Assembly (NCBI GenBank): GCA_000697055.1
Contig: JNDT01001340.1
Location: 1 to 50,037 of the forward strand
Direction of reading: 5' to 3'
Source of the DNA: Saksenaea vasiformis B4078
Taxonomy: Eukaryota > Mucoromycota > Mucoromycetes > Mucorales > Saksenaeaceae
Length of the DNA stretch: 50,037 bases
The notes under the pieces are model-generated. The model saw nothing but the letters and a program-made list of their open reading frames with translations, was not told the DNA's origin and did not search any database. Numbering within the stretch: position 1 is the first letter of the stretch; each line of letters begins with the position of its first letter. Shown in pieces: positions 28,343 to 39,099 of the stretch. The translations under genes and the position numbers were made by a program.

Positions 28343-29691
28343 TTATGATTTTTGCGCCGACATATAATGAACATTTACAAAGGCATGGTTTTGTTCAAAT
28401 TCATCATCCATAATATTCATTTCTGCTTCCAGTTCTTGTTCTGTTTTTGTTTCGTTTTCCAATCGTGCTATAAATGGTTGGAATGACTCGATGATGCGAT
28501 GCATATTATCCCTTGCCATCACACCTATCCTGCCTGCCCATTTGCCTAACGGAAGTGAGGTATAGTGTATTTTATATGTATTAGGCGAGAAACACAGGAT
28601 GCAGTCCTGAAGATGCTGCGCCAGCGCCGGATCTTTCAAACGTGAGGAGATTACATCTTTCGCTGCGGTAAATCAAACGTAAACAAGCCAGAATAACTCT
28701 ATTTGGGAATTTACCTTGAGAATTAAACTTTTCTGTGAGAGGTCCTGTGTGTGATCCATAAATCGTCGGATCCAACTCAGTCAGTTCGACAAAACCTTTC
28801 GATTTACACACACGCCAGCATTCACTTATAATATCACCATGCTCCACCGCCAGAAAACGTACAGACACCAGATCAAAGGTGTCGCTGGGTAAACCTTGAA
28901 GAACAGCATAAAGATCTTCACAGTCAACATAGCTGACATTGGTCGGAGCGCGTCTCGGTTGTTTCTGATCGGGGTATTTGATGCTCAGTATAGTCCATTG
29001 TGGATAGACAAGTCCCATCTCCATACTCCATCGCCCACCGTCATTGCCCCTGGCGAAAACCAAATCAGATGGCAACATTAAATAATACAGTAAAAGAAAA
29101 AGTAACCCAAAAGGTAACGTACCCTATCTGCAACACCTTCTTACCAGGAGTCCGGTCAAGTGGGCTGTAAAAGAGTCTAAATGTATTCCGTGGTTGGCTT
29201 CGGGCTTTTTTTTTCTTTTTTTGTCATGCGGCTTACCCATCCAATGCCAAACGCATCAATTCATGCCGGATAGCAATCCCCGTGCCGGTTGTCTCGATTA
29301 ATAAGCTTTCGTCTGCTGACTTCTCATGTCGATAATGATGATGGAAAGGTAGTGTAAACACAGACTGAGATCGAATATGATGCAAATCACCCTCAATTGA
29401 GCTATGAAATGGCCACTTTGAAGCGTGGTCGGGAAAACTTGTTCCCAGACGGGTATCTTCCGCAAGGGACAGCCTCTTGATCGCACGTTGCCGATCCGTC
29501 GGCGAGGATGGGGGGATAGCGATAGGTTCGCACGTATTCCTCGTGGTAAACGATGCTTCGTGAACAAGGTCTTTAGGTGATCCACTCCCGGCTGTTTCTT
29601 CGTCTGTATGGTCGTGATGATGTATAAGGTGTGATATCCATGATAATACTCGGTGTGATTTATGTTCTGGAGCTGTCCGTGGCCCTTGCAT
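28343..29691 (-). CDS. Class I SAM-dependent methyltransferase, substrate unknown
   Basis: Four exons: 29237-29691, 29123-29164, 28715-29049 and 28343-28662, giving 383 aa. Residues 1-135 are a His/Ser-rich, probably disordered N-terminus. The Rossmann fold starts at KKVLQIGGNDGGRWSMEMG (motif I, glycine-rich SAM loop), then LSIKYPD (motif II position), SYVDCEDLYAVL, FDLVSVRFLAVEHG (motif IV region) and GFVELTELDP (motif V/VI region). The C-terminal part, with FSPNTYKIHYTSLPLGKW and IGVMARDNMHRIIESF, resembles lipid- or small-molecule-type fungal methyltransferases. The second exon is only 42 nt. Substrate cannot be told from sequence; a role in secondary metabolism is only a guess. Confidence 0.82.
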
Positions 29692-29855
29692 CTTTTTTTC
29701 TTAGCATAGAAAAGAACAGAAAAAGAAAAAGGAAAACGAAAGGGAAAAATGGTAAGCAAATTTAGTCATTTAGCCACGATGACGCTTATCCATCCTAAAC
29801 TCGGGTAAACTGTCTCTCCATGCTCCCCCCATAAGCGACAATAATGTTTCTGAGA

Positions 29856-30101
29856 TTACACATTCCCCAAAAACAGTATCCGGATTAAAAAAACCCAGTC
29901 CCAAAAACCTACTGCAAAGGCACTTACACCCTTAAACCTATTCCATACAATTTCAACTCTCGGTAGTTTCAACCAGATGCCTGTGCTTTGATGGTTGAAA
30001 TTATCGGGGACCACAGTACGCATAAAAGTATTCCGAAACGCAAGCCTTAAAGGCGCAATCCAAATTTGACGCGGAGAAACTATTCGAAATGGCGAAGACA
30101 T
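29856..30101 (-). CDS. Possible small protein, unrecognised
   Basis: ATG at 30101 opens an 81-codon frame starting MSSPFRIVSPRQIWIAP and containing TGIWLKLPRVEIVWNRFKG. This part has protein-like composition with a basic, Arg-rich N-terminus that could be a mitochondrial presequence. A consensus donor GTAAGT follows the FKG codons, so the hydrophobic tail may be intron read-through and a second exon may lie downstream. I do not recognise the family and would not call it without transcript support. Confidence 0.3.
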   Translation of the reverse strand: MSSPFRIVSPRQIWIAPLRLAFRNTFMRTVVPDNFNHQSTGIWLKLPRVEIVWNRFKGVSAFAVGFWDWVFLIRILFLGNV

Positions 30102-30589
30102 GGCACGAACATGCGATACGTTCACTGCGTATTTTACGATCGTCTACGTCTTCTACATCGCATGAATTAATTGAAATGCAGGCATAAGTATGTCTTCTTC
30201 TTTTTTTAGGTGCGTAAGGATCACAAACTGATCTTGAGCATGGAACTCTTCTGCTGTCTCTCTAGATAGAGATGAATGGTCAGTGGGTTCAGATAAGTTT
30301 GTAAATTTTCATGTGGAAATTGGCGAGAAACCGGCAACTTCGTTGGAATTCTCTTTGGGTTTCGATATAGTGCCTGTGCAGTGCCAATTCAAGAAAGAAT
30401 CACTGTAGCTAGCCAAGTCAATGGCATTGTTTATTGTACCAAATCTGTACGAAATATTGTGAGTTGTAGAACCATTGATATGTAGGTTTATCGACTAACA
30501 TGTGTTTTGTAGTTCACTCTGACATATTTTGCTAATGAAGCCTAATCAACATGATCAAAAACTAATGAACTTACTTGGAGCACAGAATG

Positions 30590-31017
30590 GGGACACTCCA
30601 GTCTTCCCCCCAAATTCTGAGCGGATAGTAAAATAGAGGTGTCACTAGTTGCCATAATCAGGTGTAGTGTAGTACGGAAAGAGCGAAGCGTCTCACAGTA
30701 CAGTGTCCTGTAGTGGAGTACCCTGTAGCAGAGGCAGATATACTACTACTAGTCAGCAGTATATATAAAAATAGTTGATAAAAGAATAATACAAATTTGA
30801 TAGGCAGTGTCTTATAAGTCCTACTAGCAAATATCCTCAAAGAAAATATTAAACCCTCTGTATCCTTGTATGAAGTATCTACTGTAGTAAATCTGAAGAT
30901 AACTGCTGGGATCCAGCAACGAAGGCTCTGCTACAGTCCACTCCACTGTAACCGAATTAAGCATTAGATACTACACACCATCCTTTTTTGGCCATGTCTG
31001 GAGGACTGGAGTGTCCC
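30590..31017. mobile_element. MITE-like element with 18-bp terminal inverted repeats
   Basis: The left end 30590-30607 (GGGACACTCCAGTCTTCC) is the reverse complement, with one mismatch, of the right end 31000-31017. The element is 428 bp and has no coding capacity. Its interior is rich in CTGTAG/TAGTA motifs and has sub-terminal partial inverted repeats (GGTGTAGTGTAGTA near 30661, TACTACACACC near 30969). Flanking bases give no clear target-site duplication. The structure suggests a non-autonomous DNA transposon. Confidence 0.6.
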
Positions 31018-32325
31018 GTTAGAGCGTCCCTAGTAATTTCCTTGCAATCACTGTTTATTTATCAAAGGCAACTACGGTTCTTCGCACCCATCGTTTCATA
31101 TTCAAAGTCAAACGACCGAGGCAATGCATTTGTGTTGGTAAGATGGTTTCATTCATCTACAGCACCCAGAATATCCTCTGTGCAGCAAAAGTATTCGGAG
31201 ATTGAGATGCATCTTTGTTGTTACACAGAGTCCGTTAACACTCGTTTTTTGGACAATCCATAAACTCCGCTTGCTGTTGTTGCATGGCACCTCAGCATAA
31301 CTAACGCTGCTTGGAAGACTGACTGTAGGCATTCTTGGCAAGGTCTTCCCGCTCTGTTCTGCCTTTTCATGTCAACATGAAGTTCTTTTGTGGCAAAATC
31401 GCGAGGGGCCCAGGAATAATTGACTATTCATAGCATTGCAAAACCATCGAAGCAAATGGTTTTGCATGCTCAAAACGGAACACAGTGGAAGTTGATAACA
31501 GAAAGAATACAATGCTTGTGAAAGGACCATTTCAAAAATGATTTGCTTGCATTTTCGGCGGTCCAGCTTGAGTTCTTTCGAGAATCATACGGGAAAATTG
31601 CCCATTGTTTCATTTAGCGAGGCCAACTTATAAGCTTGGCTTATATTTGCGCCTCATACCTATTCTATCCAACCTAGATGCTGGATTTGGGAGAGGCAAT
31701 CACAATGAATGTCGAGGCATCGACATTGATTCAGCGAGTAGCACAAGGAAAACTATTAGGAGTGACAGAATACGTGTTGTGGAAAGCAGTGGCATGAGAA
31801 CATGTGCGCTATTCGGTAAAGATGACAAAGTAGTTTCCGAAAGATATATAAGAAGAACACTGAAGGTGGCAGAATGGGAGGTTTTCTTTCATGCATGTAA
31901 AGCTGAACTCATCACAATGCATGTAAATTGCCTTGCAGATACCCACCACCGATATAATGACCTTTCATAACTTTTCTTTTATTAATTCAAAATGTCCATC
32001 GCATCTGGATACATGATACATTGCGTTTCCTATTCGTTGCTCTCTATTAGTTTTTGGTCTTCGAACACAGACACTACTTCAAGTTCTTTAGGCAGGATAT
32101 CTATCCTTCTGTTTTGAGTTTCAATGCTATAAGTTCCTTTGTGCCGCTGAGAGGGGGACAGTTTATCCATTAAACTCTTGGCACTCCTGACGGCAATGTT
32201 CTTAGAGATCCCACTTGGTGCTGCACAGAAAATAACTGTATTGTTTTCTTTTTCACGCAAAATTTATTCAGAGTAGCTCTCGATAAACAGTATATGCAAA
32301 AAAAAAAAAACACATGAGTTATAGA

Positions 32326-33423
32326 TTAAATGTAGTGGTAAACAAGGTAATTAGGTAAGCCCCAAACTTCGTACTTGAGAGCTTTGGCCATTTTGGCAAA
32401 GCCTTCTGTTTCCAGCTGGTGCTGGAAAGGGAATGAAGGGAAGATGGCGCCATCGCGGTGAACATTGGCTTTGACCAATGTACATGTGCCACCAACCGCA
32501 TCCAATGGAACTGCGTAGAATAGGTCGGTTTGGTTATTTTCGTATCGCATGTCGATCATTAACTTGCGATGTGTAATAAGTTCGGGATAGCCTAAACAAT
32601 GATAAAAATTTGAGTCCAGTGAATTAAGCAATGTCGTTTGACGTTGTTCAATACCTTCAACAAGAACTTCCTCAGGTTTTAATGTAGTTTGAAGATCCCA
32701 ACTTTCTGGTGTTTCCTGCCAGTTGTTCTTATCGTAACCGCCTTCTTCATTATAGGAATGCCAATAGCAGTTTGGCACTATGACATCTTTGTCCATCTTG
32801 ATTAATTCCTCTAGTAGCGTAGCAGGATACTCCGCGACATCGCCGTCCAGCCATAGAACCCAGGCTGTTTCCTCTGTAAGTGTGGCAGATAAGAGTGTAT
32901 TGCGGCTTTTTGCCATAATCTGGCGTCGTTGAATCTGAACTTCGTACTTGTGGCGATCTTCATTGCCAGCTAATTCAAAGGAGAAATCCTTTTGGAAAAT
33001 GGAAATGCGATGGAATCTCTCCCAAGGTTCCTGCTGTGATGCGACTTTTTGCGAATGTTGCTTTAATTTTTCTACTGTGCCGTCATTGGAATCACTGACA
33101 AGAAATCCAAGCGAGATTAGATGATGAGGATAGGTCAAACGATTGACAGCATCGAAATAACGTTCAATATGGTGGGCAGCTTCTTTGAATGGCGTCAAAA
33201 TCAATACATGTTCTTTCGCTTGATATCCTTTGGCGGTGGCGTTCACTTCGTCCATGTTGTAGTAGTTGAATCGACCTTTACGATTGCTGTTGAATAAACC
33301 AAAACCGTTCTCATCACACAGGGATGACCATTGTACAGAAGGTGAGGATACAAATAGCCAGTATATCAACAGGCAGCTCGCCGCAGCAATTGTGGCGAGT
33401 TGGACCTGTGAGGTGAATAGCAT
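32326..33423 (-). CDS. Golgi alpha-1,6-mannosyltransferase, Anp1/Mnn9/Van1 family (GT62)
   Basis: A subunit of mannan-polymerase-type complexes that extend N-glycan outer chains in the cis-Golgi, using GDP-mannose. Intronless, 365 aa from ATG 33423; the frame stays open upstream to 33507, but the inner ATG gives a typical type II membrane protein. Residues 1-28 hold a single anchor (ATIAAASCLLIYWLFV). The catalytic domain follows: EHVLILTPFKEAAHHIERYF, TYPHHLISLGFLVSDSNDG, RRQIMAKSRNTLL, the DxD-containing WVLWLDGDVAEYP, DKDVIVPNCYW, and DAVGGTCTLVKANVHRDG near the end. Which paralogue it is (Anp1, Mnn9 or Van1) cannot be decided. The lack of introns contrasts with its neighbours. Confidence 0.9.
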   Translation of the reverse strand: MLFTSQVQLATIAAASCLLIYWLFVSSPSVQWSSLCDENGFGLFNSNRKGRFNYYNMDEVNATAKGYQAKEHVLILTPFKEAAHHIERYFDAVNRLTYPHHLISLGFLVSDSNDGTVEKLKQHSQKVASQQEPWERFHRISIFQKDFSFELAGNEDRHKYEVQIQRRQIMAKSRNTLLSATLTEETAWVLWLDGDVAEYPATLLEELIKMDKDVIVPNCYWHSYNEEGGYDKNNWQETPESWDLQTTLKPEEVLVEGIEQRQTTLLNSLDSNFYHCLGYPELITHRKLMIDMRYENNQTDLFYAVPLDAVGGTCTLVKANVHRDGAIFPSFPFQHQLETEGFAKMAKALKYEVWGLPNYLVYHYI

Positions 33424-33860
33424 TAGGAATAAAAGTAAGGGGAAAGAAAAAAAAATGTGAGGCGGGGAAAGGAAGAAAAGAGCTCTTTCCTTCTCCGCCG
33501 ATAACAATTTTCACCAGTTCTGGAAACGTCACTGTTTGACGAATCAAATCCACATCTCCAGGATATTATGTCGCACAAGCCTTTTGCATTACAGAATCAT
33601 ATACTGCTTATTGAATGTTTTTGTGTTTAGACTTTGAAATTTTCATCCTAATGACCATTTCATTTTTGTATGAAGGTGGAAAACACGTTGTTACCGATGA
33701 AAACGGCAGACCCAATAGACTATACTGTTGGCCAATGACCAGTATCGTCTTGCAACTCATCTACGTTATCTCAACAAGGAACAGCCATGCATAGTTGATG
33801 ATACACATGACTGCTACGGAATTTTTATTGCATATAGATGCATTTGGGTATTTACATGTG
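33424..33860. other. Intergenic region between mannosyltransferase and SUMO ligase
   Basis: Promoter side of the mannosyltransferase and 3' side of the SUMO ligase, both on the minus strand. No further coding signal. Confidence 0.4.
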
Positions 33861-35622
33861 TTACTCTGAAGAACGGCGCATACGTTTAGGATCGACCGTA
33901 TCATCCTCTAAGCATATAACATCGTGTGGCCGCTTTGACTCCGTTTTGACTGGGACCGGTACTGCTGCCAAGGGTTCCTTGGTTTCAGGCGCAAAATATT
34001 CGCCATGACGTACAATTAACGCGTCTTCATTTGCATAAGTCATCAAGGCTTGCTTCATACGGTTGTCTATGTACAATTCCTAATAACGTTGCTGTCAGTA
34101 AAATCATCCTGCATGCTTCACCTTTTACCTCTATGCTTCTAATTTGCACATGACAGTGAGGGCATTGCCACACTCGCATTCCAACTTCACACTTAAAGAA
34201 AGCCAATGCATCAAAACATGCCACATGGGTACAGTAAATACTTCTAGTAGGATGCTGAATACGAGAAAGCAGGACGGGATCACAGACAGATACTTGTTGA
34301 TCTCCCATAACTAATTCCTCTTCCTCATCCTCCTCTTCAACGATATTTTTTCCTTTTGATAGCAGATGTCAATCAAATCGCGTAGGTAACACACTTGGCT
34401 CACCTGGCTTTGCATTCGGGAACGTGCTGGCACAATCTTCAAAAAGCTTCTCTGTTTTCGACATAGTAAAGCGGTCTTCTAATGGGCATTGTCTCAACAA
34501 ATTTAACGCCTCGCTTTGCACCTTTTCGTTGTCTTCAGCGGATCGTATTGCTCGACAGATTCTCTTTGTCGTACTCTGCATGTACAATTGACTGACAAGC
34601 TATTCTTTTTCGCTTAGGAGTCGAACATGGCAATAGGCTTTCTCTCTCTAATGTACCTCAGCTGGCGATTTTTCCCACACAATACACATGGAAAGGAACT
34701 TTATGCGTGGTGCATCTTCCTTGAATTTAAATTTCAACGTCACGGAATCCTTCTTTTTCTTGAAAAGATCAATCCAATTCGCCTTTTCTGTCACATCAAT
34801 ATGCATATATCCGCGTTGCAGCATTTTCTGCAGACATTCATATTTAGTCATCCCCGCGTGAGACGTTCAAACAAAATTACCTCATCTTCTTTCGTCCACT
34901 CGTCCTTCGAATCAATATACAGTGCTTCGCAACGCGGAGGAAGAATGGTCCATTCTGCAGACCAAAGGTAGAGATGCAAACGCAAATTACGATTGTATTT
35001 CCGCTTTTGCTTCACGTACGTTTCTAGTGGTGGTATCGGCACGACTATTTCATGAGTATGTGTACTGATGTCCAAGCGTAACAATTGATCAAGCCGCTCA
35101 AGACTGTCTGTCGTTGGTAATAGATCGTACGCCAACTCGGCCTTCGCTACCGGTACGCGGCTATTTTTTTTTTGTCAAATGAAGGAACGCTTGTCTAAAA
35201 AAAGAAAAAGAAATAACACACTTACTTTACGCGATCTTCTTTAAACGCCTGTTCTCTAGCTTTTGCCACTGGATAGCCAGGGCACATGATGGCAATCAAC
35301 AAACGTGCATGTTGCCATTGCATAATACGCGCCGATGGGACTTTTTCTTGTGTCATGCCGTGATTCAACAAATAACCATGCACCTTTCCCATGTCCTTCT
35401 TGCTCAACAAAAAGATCTTGCTCGGATTCTGTCCATATTGTTTTCGTTCAGCAGGTGAGTTGCACCGATCGCAAAGATCGACTCGGATCGTACCAAAAAT
35501 TGTTCGATCGATTGTCGCAATGACTTGATCCCAACTAATTTGCCAAGGTCGCGTAGTTGGTCCATCGTCAGGATATGATGGATTTTCCTCAACTTTCGCT
35601 CTCGGTTCACAGCCTCATACAT
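33861..35622 (-). CDS. E3 SUMO-protein ligase, PIAS/Siz family (SP-RING)
   Basis: It helps Ubc9 transfer SUMO to nuclear proteins. Seven exons: 35494-35622, 35226-35428, 34881-35160, 34657-34827, 34404-34599, 34129-34352 and 33861-34079, giving 473 aa. Residues 18-43 (LTMDQLRDLGKLVGI) look like a SAP motif. A PINIT-like region spans about 110-260. An acidic linker leads to the SP-RING: SVCDPVLLSRIQHPTRSIYC, THVACFDALAF, VWQCPHCHVQIRS. The C-terminus carries a SUMO-interaction motif, DVICLEDD. The first exon join (65-nt intron, 35429-35493) is the least certain: a second frame, reading into VDLCDRCNSPAERK, is open through the intron but has no ATG. Compact compared with yeast Siz1. Confidence 0.85.
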
Positions 35623-36427
35623 GATGTTGCTATATTATGATTTTGGGCCTATTGAAAGGAATTGGCCCTTTTTTTTTCTGAATTCAAAGAGACAGAAGAT
35701 TGGCTGGGTGGCTTTGGGGTTTCTTACCACGCACCCCTAAATGCTCCCATGGTGTATAGCTATGAACTTGCCCAAAAGGGTTGGTGAACAACACGCTTGG
35801 CTTTGCAAGTGAGAACAAACGGATATGAAATGCATGGCAAACTGTGCGTTTCTTTGCTGGTATTAATATGAAACATACGAAAGCTTGGTCTGAGCAAGGT
35901 GCTTCTGCTGCTATTACAATGCCAACTACACGAATATATTGGGTGGCATGTCTGTTTGAGGTCTAATTCTACGCCCCGTACAAAAAGAAAAGCTTGTTAG
36001 AAACCTGGACACTTAAGTGGAGAGTCTTCGTAATGGTAAAGCTTAGGGCTGTGTGACACATCTAGGGTCTCGAAGAGCTAGTTCTATCTGCTAGAAAGAA
36101 AATTTTATCACACCTGCACCTTTCGGAGAGATAACACGCGCTAGCGTTGTAAATCCGCGTAATAATTGTATATGAATTGCCGTTCTGATTTTCTAACATG
36201 AACATTCGTCTTTCAAACAGGCTTCTCTATCGATGCGTCATACTGAGCAATCTATCGCCTACGAAGGTCAACGTATCTCTCCTCTGATTAAGTACAACAG
36301 TATATCAGCGTACGATAGAAACTATGCATTGACTTTATATCAGTTGATTAACTTGAGGAAGCCAAGATAAAACAAGCAAAGCTCTAAGTATAAAATGTGA
36401 AGAACGCTCGTCCGAGTAACACTAATC
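35623..36427. other. Divergent promoter region
   Basis: Separates the SUMO ligase (-) and the Pro-rich secreted protein (+). A T-run lies near 35668-35679. No coding signal was found. Confidence 0.45.
36389..36396 (+). promoter_or_regulatory. TATA box of the Pro-rich secreted protein
   Basis: TATAAAAT lies 32-39 nt before the ATG at 36428, implying a very short leader. Similar tight TATA-ATG spacing occurs for the Asp-rich and bZIP genes in this window. Confidence 0.5.
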
Positions 36428-36865
36428 ATGTTGAAACAAGCTATCCTCGCGTTTTTCCTGGCTGCACTCGCTTTTCTTCAAGCGTTTGCAGCGCCAACGG
36501 AGCAAAATCAAGTAGCGTCCGAAAAGGATGCTACCAATTTGGCTGAGTAAGATGAAGGAAGTATTCCAGTATTATTATACTTACCGTCTATCAGTGAAAA
36601 TCCTGAGGCGTTGGAACAACAATACCCTTATCATCCGATCTATCCGCCGCCTCCAATGTTTCCACCTCCACCCATCTTTTATCCACGTCCGCCCATCGTC
36701 TATCCGCCTTCACCTCCTAGATACCCACCTTTTCCTCCATACCCACCTCCGCCTCCACCATCTGGATACCCTCCATATCCACCTACGCCCCCACCTTCTG
36801 GATTCCCTCCTTTCCCTCCATATCCACCTTTCCCTCCTTTCCCTCCACGTCAAAGAGGACGCTAA
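36428..36865 (+). CDS. Secreted proline-rich low-complexity protein
   Basis: Two exons, 36428-36546 and 36595-36865, give 129 aa. Residues 1-22 form a clear signal peptide (MLKQAILAFFLAALAFLQ, cleavage after AFA). A short acidic spacer follows (TEQNQVASEKDATNLAED). From about residue 50 the protein is Pro with aromatic residues, in irregular PPF, PPY and YPP units (for example YPPFPPYPPP and FPPFPPYPPFPP), ending in a basic RQRGR. No cysteines remain after cleavage, so it is not a compact disulfide effector. The composition suggests an extended wall-associated protein; this is inference. Confidence 0.8.
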
Positions 36866-37094
36866 AGCATCTTTCCCCTTTTTAGTGATGAGTTAGGCCT
36901 TCATAATAGCGTCATATCGTTGTACTGTATTTTCTTCTTCTTTTTCTTTGAATTGTTCACTTGGAAATAAAAAAATTCCTCTTTCGTTTTGCGACGCTCA
37001 ATGGCAAAGCGTTACGTCGGCCAATGAAATTGTCCCGGGTCATTCGGTAAAAGATAGAAGCCATTGCCTTCCTCAGTCAACTTCACACTTTACC

Positions 37095-39099
37095 ATGAGT
37101 CTTGAACTTGATACTCTGAGTTATGCGCTTCTGGCGTCCATATTCGGTGCCGCCACATTATTGTCTATTAAAAACTCTAAAGAAGCAGATATTCATCCCT
37201 TGCTCTTGAACAATCAGTCCAATGTGTCTCCTTTACGACATCCCGGTGAGAGTGCAATGTAGGTTCCTTTCTGCGCTGCTTTATTATTTTCACGACATTA
37301 GCTAAATGTTATGACGCTTAGCTACCGTTCGCGAGCTTATACTATGGGTTCGCCCTTGTTGTCAACATTCGATCGAGCTGTGCGTACGTTGGCCGATATG
37401 TACGAAGTCGGTGGGTTCGCCAAGCACGGCACGTCCCCTTTTGTTGGAAGCCAAACCAAAGACGGTTATGTCTGGGTAAGTGTTTATTTCATGCGCAGAA
37501 ATTGAGGTCTATGGACTGACCCATATGTTTCACTTGTAGCATAACTATGGTAATTCGCCGGAATAAGAAAAAAGAAGAGTGCGCTGACTAAATAACGCTG
37601 GGAAAACGGTAGATACCATTGGTCAACGAAGCAAGCATGTGTATGCCGGACTACGAGCTCTGGCCGGGCTAGAACCTCGCTCTGGCAAAGAGTCTTCTTT
37701 TGTTGGCATTTATGCATCCAATTCTCCCGGTAACTATTTGTGGTAATACTTGCATTATCCGTTCCTAATTTTCCTCTTCCGGGCAGAGACCGTCCTTGTT
37801 CAAATTGGTAAGTGAGATGGGACAGATCCTATCATGTTAGGCTAAAGCAACACATGTTAGCCTGTCATTGCAACGGTCTTGTTACAATTCCGATCGGCGC
37901 TCAGTCAACTTCGTCCCATGTATCGCATATCATTCGAAGCACATCGCTGAAACTTCTTGTGTTGGATCCCATGCACTTGGACCGTGTTTTGTCTCTCCTT
38001 GATGGAACGACACTTAAACACATTGTTTTGCTTGGTGAATGCACGAATGAGCAAAGAATCGCGGTTGAGAAAGCTGGTGTTCAGCTTACATCCCTTGCTG
38101 AAGTGGAATCCAAGGGTCAACGTGAACCAGTGGAGCCAGGTCGACCCGTTCCTGAGGATACGGCCAGTATTTTCTTTAAGGACAAGCGCGGTGTCGTCCT
38201 GACGCACAAAAACTTGCTGTCCAGTATCTCCAGCTACCTTCTGATTTACACGGCTATCCTTACTCATCCGCATAAGGTGACGTCAAAAGACAGACTGATG
38301 CACACCTATCCCATTGACAACGTCTTTGGTCATGTCCTGGTTGCCGCATTCTATTCCATTGGTGGCTCAGTAGCGTTTGGTGAGGAAATAGACAACGAGG
38401 TCAATGTCGATGTGGCTGCCATGTTGGCCACAATTGCGGAGGCGAAGCCTACTGTCTTTGGTAGCGACAGACATTTTCTACAGCAGGTGAAGCATATGAT
38501 TGAATCAAAGTACGGAAACTCGTTTCTCTTCCATCGCGGCTATGAGAAGAAGGCACAGCATCTTGCTGAAGGTCGATTGGTAAACGACACGAGATATGAT
38601 ATGCTAGTCTTCAGAGATATCCGTCAAAGACTGTTTGGTGGACAGCTACGCATCATTTACTTGGATAATGGTAAGTTTGACGAGCAGGCGCAGGGCACAT
38701 ACTGAATTCTTGGTAGATTTTGAACCCGAGCCGCTCGCTCACTTCCTCAGAGTTGTGGTGGGTGCACAGGTGCTCAAGGCATTCAATCAGCCGGAAACAA
38801 CCGCAACCGCGACTGTATCCATGTGTTTCGATTATAACACGGATCCTAGAGCCTTTGGTGCCCCATTGTCCTGCAACGAAGTGAAGCTGTTAGATTTGCC
38901 TGATCGTCGATACACCAGTGAAGATGTGCCAAACCCTCGTGGAGAAGTTTGGGTACGAGGAAACAATGTCTTTTCCGGTTATTGGAACGATCCAAAGGCG
39001 ACAGCAGACGTTATGGATTCAGATGGATGGTACACAACAGGAATGATTGGAGAATTTTTGCCTAACGGTGCTCTTAAACTGTTGGGTCGGAGAGACTAA
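37095..39099 (+). CDS. Acyl-CoA synthetase-like protein lacking ATP-binding motifs (probable pseudoenzyme)
   Basis: Homologous to long-chain fatty acyl-CoA synthetases. Seven exons: 37095-37258, 37322-37475, 37540-37549, 37613-37729, 37787-37807, 37861-38670 and 38717-39099, giving 552 aa with one uninterrupted frame. An N-terminal hydrophobic anchor (YALLASIFGAATLLSI) is present. Family landmarks remain: RGVVLTHKNL, GAPLSCNEVKLLDLPD, NPRGEVWVRGNNVFSGYW and DGWYTTG. The adenylation site is lost: the P-loop TSGTTG-PKG is replaced by FFKDKRG, the YGLTET position reads FNQPET, and TGDIGE reads TGMIGE, removing the ATP-binding Asp. The C-terminal subdomain is absent: it stops after KLLGRRD. Exon 3 is a 10-nt microexon and exon 5 is 21 nt. 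It may be a decaying copy or a non-catalytic protein; the intact frame favours the latter. Confidence 0.78.

Larger units (their letters stand above)
29692..32325. other. 2.6-kb region without a secure gene
   Basis: Holds one doubtful small minus-strand reading frame (about 29856-30101) and a 428-bp inverted-repeat element (30590-31017), listed separately. The remaining frames (for example + 31605-31970 and - 32030-32260) lack an ATG start and any recognisable similarity. An AATAAA-type signal on the minus strand near 32271 may end the mannosyltransferase transcript. Confidence 0.45.

Noticed and set aside
31605..31970. Plus-strand frame of 121 codons
   Set aside because: No ATG at its start, no recognisable domain, and irregular composition; treated as chance.
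32030..32260. Minus-strand frame of 76 codons just past the mannosyltransferase
   Set aside because: Starts only at TTG and follows a likely polyadenylation signal; somewhat protein-like but unsupported.
35429..35600. Alternative open frame (contains VDLCDRCNSPAERK) across the first intron of the SUMO ligase
   Set aside because: It has no ATG and stops upstream; the SAP-like exon plus a 65-nt intron gives a complete in-frame protein. Kept as a doubt in the gene entry.
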